Positions 18,201 to 25,225 are shown, counted from the first letter of the stretch. The stretch: 64,000 bases of DNA from Winogradskyella sp. MH6 (GCF_022810765.1 NZ_CP094494.1:620001-684000); one strand, 5' to 3'. Translations and numbers: made by a program. Notes: generated from the letters alone by a model not told the origin.

Positions 18201-19067
18201 GGCTGGGACATTATTACATTAGCAAACGATGCTGGGCGTTACTTAGCACCTGGACAAGGATTCTTTGTAGCCGCAAGTGGTAACGGTACTTTAATTGCTG
18301 ACCATGATATAGAGTTTACGGCTGCTATGAGAACGACAGGTACTTCTGATGATTTTATTGCCGGAAGAAATAATAACCCTTTAACTTTTATTGAGTTAAA
18401 AGCCTATACAGCTAACAATGATTACAGTACAGAATTCTATTTTGATGCTGATGCTAGCCAAGGCCTTGATCCAGGTTACGATGCTGTAATTTGGGGTGGT
18501 TCTGCACCAAGTTTTGCACTTTACTCACACCTAGTTCAAGATAATACAGGACTTCCTATTGCTTTACAAGCATTAAGTGATACAGACTATAATAATGTTA
18601 TTATTCCACTTGGCGTAAATGCAAATATGAGTGAGCAGTTAACATTCAGTATTGTTGAAAATACTTTACCAGCTTCTATTGAAGTGTATTTAGATGATAC
18701 ATTAACTAGCACATCTACATTATTAAATGCCTCGGATTATGTATTAACACCATCTGAGGATTTAAATGGAACCGGACGTTTTTATTTAAGATTTTCAAAT
18801 AGTGCGCTGTCAATTACAAATACTGTTTTTGAAGGTGTTTCTATTTATACACATCAGTCTAACAAAACTGTTACTATTGCAGGTCAGTTAACCGAAGGTA
18901 CTTCTGCTAATGTTTATGATATACAAGGACGTGTAGTTGCTTCTAAAGCACTTGCCTCTAACACAACATTACAGACCATTGATGTTAGCAATTTAAATAC
19001 AGGTGTATATATTGTAAAACTTGCTAATGGCAATACGGTTAAGACTCAGAAAATTATTCTGAAATAA
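15231..19067 (+). CDS. Large secreted T9SS protein with Calx-beta and MAM-like domains
   Basis: The protein has 1278 residues and a signal peptide at 1-19 (FLIAIFATSLGFG, then Gln). A jelly-roll-like domain (about 20-180) and a Calx-beta domain (about 182-290, TVDIPVTLSNY ... ETIILDITE ... HTITVIDDD) follow. After these come a choice-of-anchor-J/MAM-like domain (about 294-449, PYNEDFSDCG ... DDYLISPSFDM) and an Ig-like module starting SITLSESTLSGFDY. A long C-terminal half shared with the upstream gene (YNGxWSPSDPNG, NPGASxTxNxGVTL, YxEWNLIGNPYPSYxD, GQGFFVAA) ends in the type A sorting domain (ANVYDIQGRVV ... GVYIVKLANGNTVKTQKIILK). Calx-beta modules usually bind calcium. No enzyme domain is recognised. 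It is a tandem paralogue of the neighbour, probably a surface adhesin or matrix component. Confidence 0.87.
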   Translation: MKNFYAFLIAIFATSLGFGQTTVDFDNLSNWNPGTTSYGNYTYTDGTFTATGVDVLRNGTTNQDGFPGALGTYSVRLRNNASTSLTMIVSTGGISTFSFEVRRWDGSPATDFSVETTTDNGSSWTPSSTINSSVTNDSDWKTINGTINSGNNNIGVRIISNGTTERLMVDNFTWTAYSASTPIVGFDTNSSTENETNSTFTVDIPVTLSNYSADVDLSVTVNGSSTAEGGDYTLNTTELNFTADGTLNISLDINADADSDDETIILDITETSATGITISTSQHTITVIDDDLPSASIPYNEDFSDCGTQEWTVATVGADTEWTCGSGYFEANAFGSTGPADDYLISPSFDMDAQTGEILSFNSSTSFADVTSPQIELLYTTNYTGDPSTTTWVDTLSPTWPANDSSGNSGNIDISGISGTAVHFAFRYTSTGTGGGTTEAWRIEDFDITTASTPSITLSESTLSGFDYADGSGPSAEQTFTAEGSSLTTDITITAPADFEVSTTSGSGFGSSVTLTETAGTVTTTTIYVRLASGLSVNTYSGTLSATSTGATQQDISLSGDVTFVSCAGTSTAFPFNGVSGNTNLEHDSGNPPGNSGEACGTNYLIYYNSAPSTDGSGNYLRSNAVDGLIESSDWGGEGNFETFAIDVSGETSIDIETFGSTVGDPFNAGGEQFQWWYKLDGGSATNLGSVFDSSYQGSLAVGPTTIDVTGVNEIIVGFTFSFNGSGGFEDADVTVTTTPTVFTYNGSWSPSDPNGSATVNDNIVVDSGDAVISTNTDISMVTVNPGASLTINTGVTLTANSTTLESVSNSYSSLIIEGTGSLTGSVSYARAVNSYTNDATNNDNDLISAPVTGQAFGSFDSANTNLLASGSVRAFAPFNNNTDVYENYDATTNAATTLDAATGYRAATTDGATLTFTGTVNTGDVLKNITIGTGASYAEWNLIGNPYPSYIDVEAFLTHVVSTQTSGERNIDLLDALSGIYGYDGDASDGWDIITLANDAGRYLAPGQGFFVAASGNGTLIADHDIEFTAAMRTTGTSDDFIAGRNNNPLTFIELKAYTANNDYSTEFYFDADASQGLDPGYDAVIWGGSAPSFALYSHLVQDNTGLPIALQALSDTDYNNVIIPLGVNANMSEQLTFSIVENTLPASIEVYLDDTLTSTSTLLNASDYVLTPSEDLNGTGRFYLRFSNSALSITNTVFEGVSIYTHQSNKTVTIAGQLTEGTSANVYDIQGRVVASKALASNTTLQTIDVSNLNTGVYIVKLANGNTVKTQKIILK

Positions 19068-19070
19068 AAT

Positions 19071-19117
19071 AACCTTAAAAATATTAACGTAAGTATATGG
19101 AATTTGTAAGGTTTTTT
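19071..19117 (+). terminator. Possible terminator of the second giant gene
   Basis: AACCTTA (19071-19077) pairs with TAAGGTT (19107-19113), followed by a T run to 19117. The 29-base loop is long for an intrinsic terminator, so this is moderate at best. Confidence 0.4.
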
Positions 19118-19238
19118 AACTTTATTTTATATATTAGACAAATAATTGGTTAAAAAGCCTTACTTATGTAGTTTAAATAAAAAATCAATTTTTATTTTAT
19201 CCATTGTTAAATACATTATTTTGAATTAAACCCTCGTC

Positions 19239-19400
19239 ATGAAGAAAGACAACCATACAGACAAAATCACTCGTAAAGACGCCATAAAAAAAATGGGTAA
19301 GTATGCGGCATTAACCGCTGTAGGAACTTTTGTGATTTTAAATCCCCTTAAAGCACAAACATCTTCTCCTCCAGATCCAGGAGGAAATCCTCTTATATAA
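19239..19400 (+). CDS. 53-residue leader-plus-tail peptide, putative substrate of the adjacent kinase
   Basis: The ATG at 19239 gives MKKDNHTDKITRKDAIKKMG followed by a hydrophobic run (KYAALTAVGTFVILNP) and LKA, then a short tail QTSSPPDPGGNPLI. The front resembles a Tat-like signal (TRKDAIKK in place of SRRxFLK). Cleavage after LKA would leave a 14-residue peptide with N-terminal Gln, as in many Bacteroidota exported proteins. The tail has Thr and two Ser residues, which could be phosphorylated or nucleotidylated. The stop is 18 bases before the TTG start of the HPr-kinase-like gene, so the genes are probably coupled. I do not recognise a named family. Coding is supported by the start, signal-like composition and operon position, but not by homology I can check. 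Confidence 0.65.
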   Translation: MKKDNHTDKITRKDAIKKMGKYAALTAVGTFVILNPLKAQTSSPPDPGGNPLI

Positions 19401-19418
19401 GGTTAATCTCAAATCGCT

Positions 19419-20552
19419 TTGAATAACAACTTAGCACCGACATACCAACGGTTGTTTGGTTCTTATTGGGTACTTTGGTATGAAACATCTAATAGTTATA
19501 GTGTTGTAGATGATGATTTTAAACATCTTCTATACGACTACTTAGAATGTGTTTCGTTTGATGCATTCAAATCTAAAATAGCGCGTGTTGATTCAAGTTT
19601 AGATGCTGATACAATTGCTAAAAACTTACAATCCTATTTAGAACAATGTAATGCAGAGCATGGTTCTGATGAATTACTTAGTACAGACTTTATAGTTTCT
19701 AAACGTAAGATTTCAAAGCAGTACGTCTTTAAGGATAAAGCATTTCAAGTTAATTTCGACTCTGATTTAATAAAAAAAACCATTCATCCCAGTATTGCAC
19801 ATTTAGAAACAGAAAACAACGTTTCTCCAAGTGTTATTTTCGACATTTATATAGAAAGCGATCAACTTTGCTTATTTAAAAATGAAGTACTGGTAAGAAT
19901 AGTACCTAAGCAAAATTACCACTTCATACAAGGTAAGTTTGCCATGGAACTTCTTTCTTTTATTCACGATAACGAAGAATCGGATTGGCTGGGCACTTTT
20001 CATGGTTCAACCATATCGGATGGCGAAAACTCAATTTTATTCGTTGGTGCATCTGGTAAAGGAAAAAGTACCTTATGCGCCTTATTGACCGCTAAAGGTT
20101 TTGAATTAGTTGCTGATGATGTCTCTCCCATGCTTGCTGCAGATTCTCATATTTACCATAACCCTTCGGCAATATCCATAAAAAAAGGTGCATTTAGTTT
20201 ATTGAGACCACTGGTTAATGGTTTTGATGAGCTTCCAGATACGGTTTTTAACAAGACGAAAGGAGTGATTAAATACCTACCTTGCAAAACTCCTAATAAA
20301 AATCATTACCCTTGCCGCGCAATTATTATGGTAAACTATACTAAAGATAGCGACACCACACTTGAATTGCGTTCTATAAAGGAGGCATTAGAAACCCTAA
20401 TCCCTGAGTCTTGGCTTTCACCAGATCCTCTGCATGCTAAGTCGTTTTTAGATTGGTTATCTAAAACACCTCTTTATCAATTAACCTATAGTGATACAGA
20501 GAGTGTTACTGAAGAAATAACTAAATGCTTTAATCGGTTTAAGAACCATTAA
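19419..20552 (+). CDS. HPr-kinase-like P-loop protein (HprK-related), TTG start
   Basis: The protein has 377 residues. An in-frame TAA at 19404 precedes the start and no Met occurs before residue 176, so TTG at 19419 is the best start. The C-terminal half has Walker A GASGKGKST (210-218), then GFELVADDVSPM (228-238), the D-acid motif seen in HPr kinase/phosphorylase, and a later RPLVNGF..LPDTVFNKTKG region. The N-terminal 30-80 region (DDDFKHLLYDYLE ... IAKNLQSYLEQC) has the size and spacing of a PqqD-like peptide-binding domain, but this is weak. HprK-related kinases beside nucleotidyltransferases occur in peptide-modification clusters, where PadeK-type enzymes phosphorylate a Ser of a lasso peptide. 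Here the likely substrate is the 53-residue product just upstream. Family is firm, target is inferred. Confidence 0.8.
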   Translation: MNNNLAPTYQRLFGSYWVLWYETSNSYSVVDDDFKHLLYDYLECVSFDAFKSKIARVDSSLDADTIAKNLQSYLEQCNAEHGSDELLSTDFIVSKRKISKQYVFKDKAFQVNFDSDLIKKTIHPSIAHLETENNVSPSVIFDIYIESDQLCLFKNEVLVRIVPKQNYHFIQGKFAMELLSFIHDNEESDWLGTFHGSTISDGENSILFVGASGKGKSTLCALLTAKGFELVADDVSPMLAADSHIYHNPSAISIKKGAFSLLRPLVNGFDELPDTVFNKTKGVIKYLPCKTPNKNHYPCRAIIMVNYTKDSDTTLELRSIKEALETLIPESWLSPDPLHAKSFLDWLSKTPLYQLTYSDTESVTEEITKCFNRFKNH

Positions 20553-20581
20553 TTATATTTAGTGCAGACATATGCTTCCTA

Positions 20582-21640
20582 ATGGGTAACCTTGCCACGA
20601 CATATCAAAATATAGCAGACATCCTGAGCTACACGTCTTCTAAAGACACATTAGAAAAAACGCTTAGCGGCAAAGCATTTAATTGGGATAACATTGTGAT
20701 TGAAGGCAGCAAACACCTTGTGCTTCCGGCAATTTATTGTCGTTTAAAGTCTAAACAGCTTACCCATCTTTTACCCGAAGAGCTAGATACTTATCTAAAA
20801 GAAATTACTGCGCTCAATGAGCATAGAAATCTCCAAATATTACATCAAGTAAACACGCTCTCCGCGTTATTGAAGACTCATGAAATAGATCATGTATTTT
20901 TAAAAGGGGCTGCTTTAATTTCTGGTGACTATTATGATGACATAGCAGAACGCATGCTGGGTGATATTGATATCTTAATATCTAATGACCAGCTTGATTT
21001 AGCTTTTCAGTTATTAAAAGATAACAGCTACTATCCTATTGAACAGACCTTAGGTAATGATTTTTTTGAGCATAAGCATTTACCAAGATTAAAAACCGAC
21101 AGCTATATATGTGCTGTTGAATTGCATAGAAAACTCTTCGTATCATACAAAGAAGATACCTTGAGCAACACGAATATACTGGCTTCTAAACAGACTATTA
21201 ATCATATTGCTTTGCCGTCTCCAAAACACTTGATGCTTCACAATATCCTTAACTATCAGGTTAATGATAAAGGCAGCCTATACAATAGCATAAATTTTAG
21301 ATCTGCTTATGACAGTGTGGTTCTGAACAATAAAGATCATGTGATTCTGGGTACAACTACTAAAGTCATAAGAAAGTACTTTAGCATACTAGGTCTGTTT
21401 TTTGAAGATTTTCCTAAAACCTATAAGACTGCAAATTTTACAACCTGGTTTTATAGCTATAAATTGAAGCATCTCAGTTTTTATAGAATATGGAATAAGA
21501 TTTTAAAACTTACTGATTTTTTATGGACAATTATGGGAAGAATCCCATATTTTATAAAAAATAAAGATTACAGAACTGCTTTATTAAAAGACAGAAGTCG
21601 AATTATTAAGTATATTAGGTCTGTTTTGAAAAACACTTAA
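20582..21640 (+). CDS. Nucleotidyltransferase-family protein (NTP_transf_5 type)
   Basis: The 352-residue protein carries the minimal nucleotidyltransferase signature: FLKGAAL at 106-112, then AERMLGDIDILI at 122-133 with paired acidic residues D128 and D130, and a further ELHRKL. This fits the NTP_transf_5 family, whose members accompany HprK-related kinases in the so-called HPr-rel-A and lasso-peptide gene sets. It begins 29 bases after the kinase stop. A nearby ATG at 20572 is out of frame and closes at once. The likely reaction is transfer of a nucleotide to a phosphorylated or free side chain of a small peptide, but no member's role in Bacteroidota is known to me. Confidence 0.8.
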   Translation: MGNLATTYQNIADILSYTSSKDTLEKTLSGKAFNWDNIVIEGSKHLVLPAIYCRLKSKQLTHLLPEELDTYLKEITALNEHRNLQILHQVNTLSALLKTHEIDHVFLKGAALISGDYYDDIAERMLGDIDILISNDQLDLAFQLLKDNSYYPIEQTLGNDFFEHKHLPRLKTDSYICAVELHRKLFVSYKEDTLSNTNILASKQTINHIALPSPKHLMLHNILNYQVNDKGSLYNSINFRSAYDSVVLNNKDHVILGTTTKVIRKYFSILGLFFEDFPKTYKTANFTTWFYSYKLKHLSFYRIWNKILKLTDFLWTIMGRIPYFIKNKDYRTALLKDRSRIIKYIRSVLKNT

Positions 21641-21681
21641 TTATATATTTATATCAAAAAATAAATTACTTTGTGTCTTTA

Positions 21682-21712
21682 TTTGTTTTATAAGCCATAA
21701 AGTTTAACTTTG
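21682..21712 (+). promoter_or_regulatory. Textbook Bacteroidota promoter of the beta-barrel gene
   Basis: TTTG (21682-21685), exactly 19 bases, then TAACTTTG (21705-21712) match the consensus TTTG-N19-TAnnTTTG fully. The start codon follows 21 bases after the -7 box. This separates the gene transcriptionally from the kinase/nucleotidyltransferase cassette. Confidence 0.85.
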
Positions 21713-21733
21713 AATTTTAAATAAAAATTTTTT

Positions 21734-22303
21734 ATGAGAAAATTACTTTTACTAACAACCCTTTTAACTTTAACATTCAATTCCTATAGCCAGTCTGATT
21801 CTGCTGAATGGTTTGGAAGTGTTGGTCTTAATGCTGTTAACAGTGCCGGAACACAATCTCCTGTAAATGGAATGACAGATTGGGCCACTAATCTACCTAT
21901 TTCTTTAGGTATAGAAGTGGGATGGACTTCAGGCTTATCAATTGAGCAGGCCTTTACCTTAAATTCATTTGCTAAAGGTGATAAGATAGACGGTGTAGAA
22001 CTTCAAGATGACTATACCTATTACTCATTTGATACACACGCTAAGTACTATTTTGGTAAACATATTTTCCCATCTGCTGATTGGATTGACTTTTATGGTA
22101 ACGCAGGTGTTGGTTTCTTTTCTGTAGATGAAACAAACATTTCTCTAAACCTTGGTGGTGGTGTATTATTTTGGTTAAACAGAAGACAAACATTTGGGAT
22201 AAGAGCACAAGTTATTGGTAAATTTGCAATGGATCATGCTAAAAGTGGATTAGACAACAACCATTACCAAACACATATACAAGCTGTATTTGCTTTATGG
22301 TAA
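21734..22303 (+). CDS. Outer-membrane beta-barrel-like protein
   Basis: The 189-residue protein has a signal peptide (KLLLLTTLLTLTFNSYS, mature Gln at 20). It then shows alternating hydrophobic/polar strands rich in Gly and aromatics, such as YYSFDTHAKYYFG, FYGNAGVGFFSVD and ISLNLGGGVLFWL. It ends in an aromatic residue (HIQAVFALW), as outer-membrane barrels do for assembly by BamA. The length suits an eight-stranded OmpX/OmpA-like barrel. The function is unknown. It has its own consensus promoter and a strong terminator, so it is a single-gene unit, although it directly follows the peptide-modification cassette. Confidence 0.75.
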   Translation: MRKLLLLTTLLTLTFNSYSQSDSAEWFGSVGLNAVNSAGTQSPVNGMTDWATNLPISLGIEVGWTSGLSIEQAFTLNSFAKGDKIDGVELQDDYTYYSFDTHAKYYFGKHIFPSADWIDFYGNAGVGFFSVDETNISLNLGGGVLFWLNRRQTFGIRAQVIGKFAMDHAKSGLDNNHYQTHIQAVFALW

Positions 22304-22323
22304 TTTTCAAATACAAATAGAAA

Positions 22324-22358
22324 TAAAAAAGTCTCTTTATTGAAAGAGACTTTTTTTT
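22324..22358. terminator. Bidirectional terminator between beta-barrel gene and UXS gene
   Basis: GTCTCTTT (22331-22338) pairs with AAAGAGAC (22343-22350), flanked by an A run on the left and eight T on the right, so it can stop both converging transcripts. Confidence 0.9.
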
Positions 22359-22375
22359 GTACCCATATTGAGATA

Positions 22376-23323
22376 TTAGCTCTCTATCTTTAATAATTCA
22401 TCAAAGTACTTAATAGTACTTTCTAGTCCTTTTCTTAAGTTTATTTTCGGCTCCCAACCACCTAGCTCTTTTTTAGCTAAACTTATATCTGGCTGACGTT
22501 GCATTGGATCATCCTCTGGAAGTGGCAAGTATGTTATCTTAGATTTTGAACCTGTGAGGTCAATAATTTCATCCGCTAACTGGAGCATGGTAAACTCTTT
22601 TGGGTTACCAATATTTACTGGCCCTATAAAACTATCGGGAGTATTCATCATCCTAAAAGTTCCTTCAATTAAATCATCTACATATTGAAAACTTCTGGTT
22701 TGGGTACCATCACCAAAAATTGTGATATCATCACCCTTTAAAGCTTGTACAATAAAATTAGATACCACTCTACCATCTTGTGGATGCATTCTTGGGCCGT
22801 AGGTATTAAAAATACGTATGATCTTAATCTTTACTTTATTCTCTTTATGGTAATCCATAAATAACGTTTCTGCACAGCGCTTACCCTCATCATAACATGA
22901 ACGTAGACCTATAGGGTTGACATTTCCCCAATAACTTTCTGGTTGTGGGTGTACCGTAGGATCACCGTAGACCTCACTTGTAGACGCCTGCAATATTTTA
23001 GCCTTAACGCGTTTGGCCAATCCTAACATGTTAATCGCTCCCATTACAGAAGTCTTGGTTGTTTTTATAGGATTATACTGATAGTGTACAGGAGATGCCG
23101 GACAAGCAAAATTGTATATTTCATCTACCTCTGCCATAAAGGGATTGGTAATATCGTGTCTTACCAATTCAAAGTAATGATGGTCCATTAAATGCTCTAT
23201 ATTACGCTTAGACCCTGTAAAATAATTATCTAGGCAGATTACCTCATTTCCTTCATTTAAAAGACGCTCACATAGATGTGAGCCCACAAATCCCGCTCCA
23301 CCTGTTACTAATATTCTTTTCAT
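22376..23323 (-). CDS. uxs: UDP-glucuronic acid decarboxylase (UDP-xylose synthase)
   Basis: This is a 315-residue extended short-chain dehydrogenase. The NAD-binding glycine motif GGAGFVGS is at 8-15, the catalytic Ser/Thr region [11 protein letters not shown] at 112-122, and the YxxxK pair in SCYDEGKR at 142-149. The strings [11 protein letters not shown] and [24 protein letters not shown] are hallmarks of UXS. It converts UDP-glucuronate to UDP-xylose with CO2 release and NAD recycling, supplying a pentose donor for surface glycans. It lies apart from the polysaccharide operon at 1-8818 and has no glycosyltransferase neighbour here. A TATTTTTG -7-like box lies just upstream of its start. 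Confidence 0.92.
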   Translation of the reverse strand: MKRILVTGGAGFVGSHLCERLLNEGNEVICLDNYFTGSKRNIEHLMDHHYFELVRHDITNPFMAEVDEIYNFACPASPVHYQYNPIKTTKTSVMGAINMLGLAKRVKAKILQASTSEVYGDPTVHPQPESYWGNVNPIGLRSCYDEGKRCAETLFMDYHKENKVKIKIIRIFNTYGPRMHPQDGRVVSNFIVQALKGDDITIFGDGTQTRSFQYVDDLIEGTFRMMNTPDSFIGPVNIGNPKEFTMLQLADEIIDLTGSKSKITYLPLPEDDPMQRQPDISLAKKELGGWEPKINLRKGLESTIKYFDELLKIES

Positions 23324-23348
23324 GTGTAATTTATCGTTACTTATACTT

Positions 23349-23356
23349 CAAAAATA
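23349..23356 (-). promoter_or_regulatory. -7 box of the UXS promoter
   Basis: On the minus strand this reads TATTTTTG, an exact TAnnTTTG match 25 bases before the ATG. No TTTG was found at the right distance upstream, so only the -7 element is supported. Confidence 0.4.
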
Positions 23357-23374
23357 ATGCTTATTTCTTAGTCT

Positions 23375-24241
23375 TTAGTATCCTGCAAAATTAAAGTTCA
23401 ACATTTGCCTTATGTATCTATATAAGTCTGGGAATTTGGTTTTAAACTCCTCTGGTGTTTCCATAAAATTTTCTAGCAGTACAGCAAAAAATTCAAACTT
23501 ATTGGTATAAGCATAGGCTCTAAAATATTTTGATGCCGTTAAATCATCTCTAACCATTTTATGCTCTTGCAAATACGCAGCCAATGTATTGAAGCCATTT
23601 TTAAAAATTTCACTACTAACATCGTTTTCTTTAAAAGCATTTAAATGTATGGCGTGGCCAAACTCATGAATCCCTAAGTTTAAATTATCATCACCGATAT
23701 CATAGCCTTTTTTAAAATCTTCCCAAGAAAAAACAATCGCCTTTAACTGCGGATTCGTTTCCCCTTTGTGGTAGGTTTCATTGAGTTTTGAGTAATACGA
23801 TTTTGGGTAAATTATGACTTTATCTAGCAATTCAATACGATAATTTCTAAACCCAAATGTTAACATTACAGCAGTAGCAGAAATTAATGTTCTCATCTCA
23901 TCATCTACCTTTAAACCTTCTCTACCGATAAATTCCTTGCTATTAATAAATATTGCTAATCGATGTCTAAAAATAGCTTGTTCTTCTTTTTTTAGTTTGT
24001 TATAAAAACTAAACTGCTGCTCTAGTATAGATTGCTGACGGTTTGATAGTTCTTTTTTAAACAACATTGTATTTAAAAAGAAGGGTTTGTGATATTTTGA
24101 AGCATAGATAGATTCAAAAAACGCATAAAACTTGGACAGCACTATAGTGGCCATACCGACAAAAAAAATGATTAACATCACCAGCTTAAACGTTGGGCTT
24201 ATCTCAGGGTTTTGGGTGTCTTGAACGTAGATTAAGATCAT
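23375..24241 (-). CDS. MtfA-family zinc-dependent peptidase (M90-like)
   Basis: The 288-residue protein has one N-terminal membrane segment (about 18-38) and a cytosolic or periplasmic zincin domain. The zinc motif HEFGH is at 192-196, preceded by SATAVMLTFGF and IIYPKSYY, which match the MtfA pattern. The later FxAYAYTNKFEFFAVLLENFMETP holds the glutamate that serves as third ligand in this family. E. coli MtfA is a peptidase that binds the Mlc repressor; here the target is unknown, and many Bacteroidota forms are membrane-anchored like this one. It lies 51 bases upstream of the UXS gene on the same strand, but a promoter-like box lies between them. Confidence 0.82.
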   Translation of the reverse strand: MILIYVQDTQNPEISPTFKLVMLIIFFVGMATIVLSKFYAFFESIYASKYHKPFFLNTMLFKKELSNRQQSILEQQFSFYNKLKKEEQAIFRHRLAIFINSKEFIGREGLKVDDEMRTLISATAVMLTFGFRNYRIELLDKVIIYPKSYYSKLNETYHKGETNPQLKAIVFSWEDFKKGYDIGDDNLNLGIHEFGHAIHLNAFKENDVSSEIFKNGFNTLAAYLQEHKMVRDDLTASKYFRAYAYTNKFEFFAVLLENFMETPEEFKTKFPDLYRYIRQMLNFNFAGY

Positions 24242-24395
24242 TGCCTAAATATAGAAAGAAATACGCAAGCGGAGCTCTAAACATTTACAGAAAACACTAC
24301 CTGAACATTATTTTGCCTATCAAAATCAAATATCCTGTGGTTATTTGGTGAAGGTATCCGCTCAAGCGAACTTGACTAGATAGTCTAACCCCTTT

Positions 24396-24515
24396 AACAA
24401 AGCGGTTCTCAACTGATTGCTATCGCATCCTTTGCGCTCCGCTTTGAACATACTCAACAAAGCGGTTCTCAACGGATTGCTGCGCATCCTTTTGCGCTCC
24501 GCTTTGAACATACTT
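24396..24515. repeat. Two tandem 60-base repeats, each with an internal inverted repeat
   Basis: Units start at 24396 and 24456 and differ at only a few bases (for example TGATTGCTATCGCAT against GGATTGCTGCGCAT). Each starts with AAAGCGG and ends near CCGCTTT, so each unit can fold into its own hairpin. Higher G+C than the surroundings. Confidence 0.85.
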
Positions 24516-24520
24516 CAAAC

Positions 24521-24553
24521 GAAAAAACGCTCAAGCAAGCTTGGCGTTTTTTC
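24521..24553. terminator. Strong hairpin downstream of tRNA-Arg, probable terminator
   Basis: GAAAAAACGC (24521-24530) pairs with GCGTTTTTTC (24544-24553), and inside it CAAGC pairs with GCTTG around AA, leaving one bulged T. The outer TACTTCAA/TTGAAGTA arms extend it. It lies 20 bases beyond the 3' end of the minus-strand tRNA. Confidence 0.75.
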
Positions 24554-24572
24554 TTATTGAAGTATGTATTCG

Positions 24573-24646
24573 TGACCTCGAGAGGATTCGAACCTCCAAC
24601 CCTCAGAGCCGAAATCTGATATTCTATCCAGTTGAACTACGAGGCC
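24573..24646 (-). tRNA. tRNA-Arg (anticodon TCG)
   Basis: Read on the minus strand, a 74-base cloverleaf forms: acceptor GGCCTCG with CGAGGTC (one G-T pair) and discriminator A. The anticodon stem TCAGA/TCTGA encloses loop TTTCGGC with anticodon TCG. The T arm is GGAGG-TTCGAAT-CCTC. The 3' CCA is not encoded. It should decode CGN arginine codons. Confidence 0.95.
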
Positions 24647-24658
24647 TTGTGATGAATG

Positions 24659-24685
24659 AGACCTTTCGACTGCGCTCAAGGTGAC
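24659..24685. repeat. Short palindromic repeat-like sequence
   Basis: ACCTT (24661-24665) pairs with AAGGT around TCGACTGCGCTC, followed by GACAAC. It resembles a dispersed intergenic repeat I recall from other flavobacterial genomes; one copy is seen here. Confidence 0.4.
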
Positions 24686-24705
24686 AACACAACACATATT
24701 ATAAA

Positions 24706-25155
24706 TTAAGACAGCTTAGCTTTTACAATCGTAGAAATTGTTTTGCCGTCTGCTTTACCTGCTAATTCTTTACTGACAATACCCATAACCTTTCCCATAT
24801 CTTTCATGCCTTCTGCTCCTATACTTTCTATAGTCGACACCACTACTTTTTCAATTTCTTCTTCGCTTAAAGCTTCTGGTAAAAATTGACTTATCACTTC
24901 TGCCTGGTCTAACTCTGGTTGCGCCAAATCATCTCTTCCTTGTTCATGAAAAATGGCAGCACTATCTTTACGTTGCTTCACCATTTTAGACAAGATTTTA
25001 ATCTCTTGTTCTTCGGTTAACTCATCAGTTCCGGCCGATGCTGTTTTGGCTAATAAAATTTCAGATTTTACAGCTCTTAAAGCTGCTAAAGCTGTTTGAT
25101 TCTTTTCTTTCATAGCTGCCTTCATCGCAGTCATTACGTTATCTTGTAAACTCAT
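24706..25155 (-). CDS. GatB/YqeY domain protein
   Basis: The 149-residue protein matches YqeY-type small proteins over its whole length: an N-terminal helical part (NVMTAMKAAMKEKNQTALAALRAVKSEIL), KMVKQRKDSAAIFHEQGRDDLAQ, then LPEALSEEEI and GMKDMGKVMGIVSKELAGKADGKTISTIVK. This tail is the tRNA-binding domain also found at the end of GatB of the amidotransferase. The role of the stand-alone protein is not settled. It lies downstream of ftsZ but behind the cluster terminator. A TATCTTCG box (25187-25180, minus strand) one base off the -7 consensus could give it its own promoter. The tRNA-Arg gene follows. Confidence 0.9.
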   Translation of the reverse strand: MSLQDNVMTAMKAAMKEKNQTALAALRAVKSEILLAKTASAGTDELTEEQEIKILSKMVKQRKDSAAIFHEQGRDDLAQPELDQAEVISQFLPEALSEEEIEKVVVSTIESIGAEGMKDMGKVMGIVSKELAGKADGKTISTIVKAKLS

Positions 25156-25225
25156 AATATCCTTAATCTATTAGAAGTGCGAAGATACTAAAAAAGTTAG
25201 GTTTCTTTATGATATGGAAACTTTG

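Larger units (their letters stand above)
24242..24705. other. Intergenic region with tandem repeat, hairpin, tRNA and a short palindromic repeat
   Basis: No protein gene is supported here. From left to right it holds a unique A/T-rich stretch, two 60-base tandem repeats, a 33-base near-perfect hairpin, tRNA-Arg, and a repeat-like sequence at 24659-24685. Confidence 0.7.

Noticed and set aside
19239..21640. A lasso-peptide biosynthesis cluster
   Set aside because: Kinase and nucleotidyltransferase occur in some lasso clusters, but no transglutaminase-like protease or local cyclase is present. The only asparagine-synthetase-like gene is 18 kb away in a polysaccharide operon on the other strand.
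24396..24515. CRISPR array
   Set aside because: Two directly adjacent 60-base units without spacers, and no cas genes nearby.
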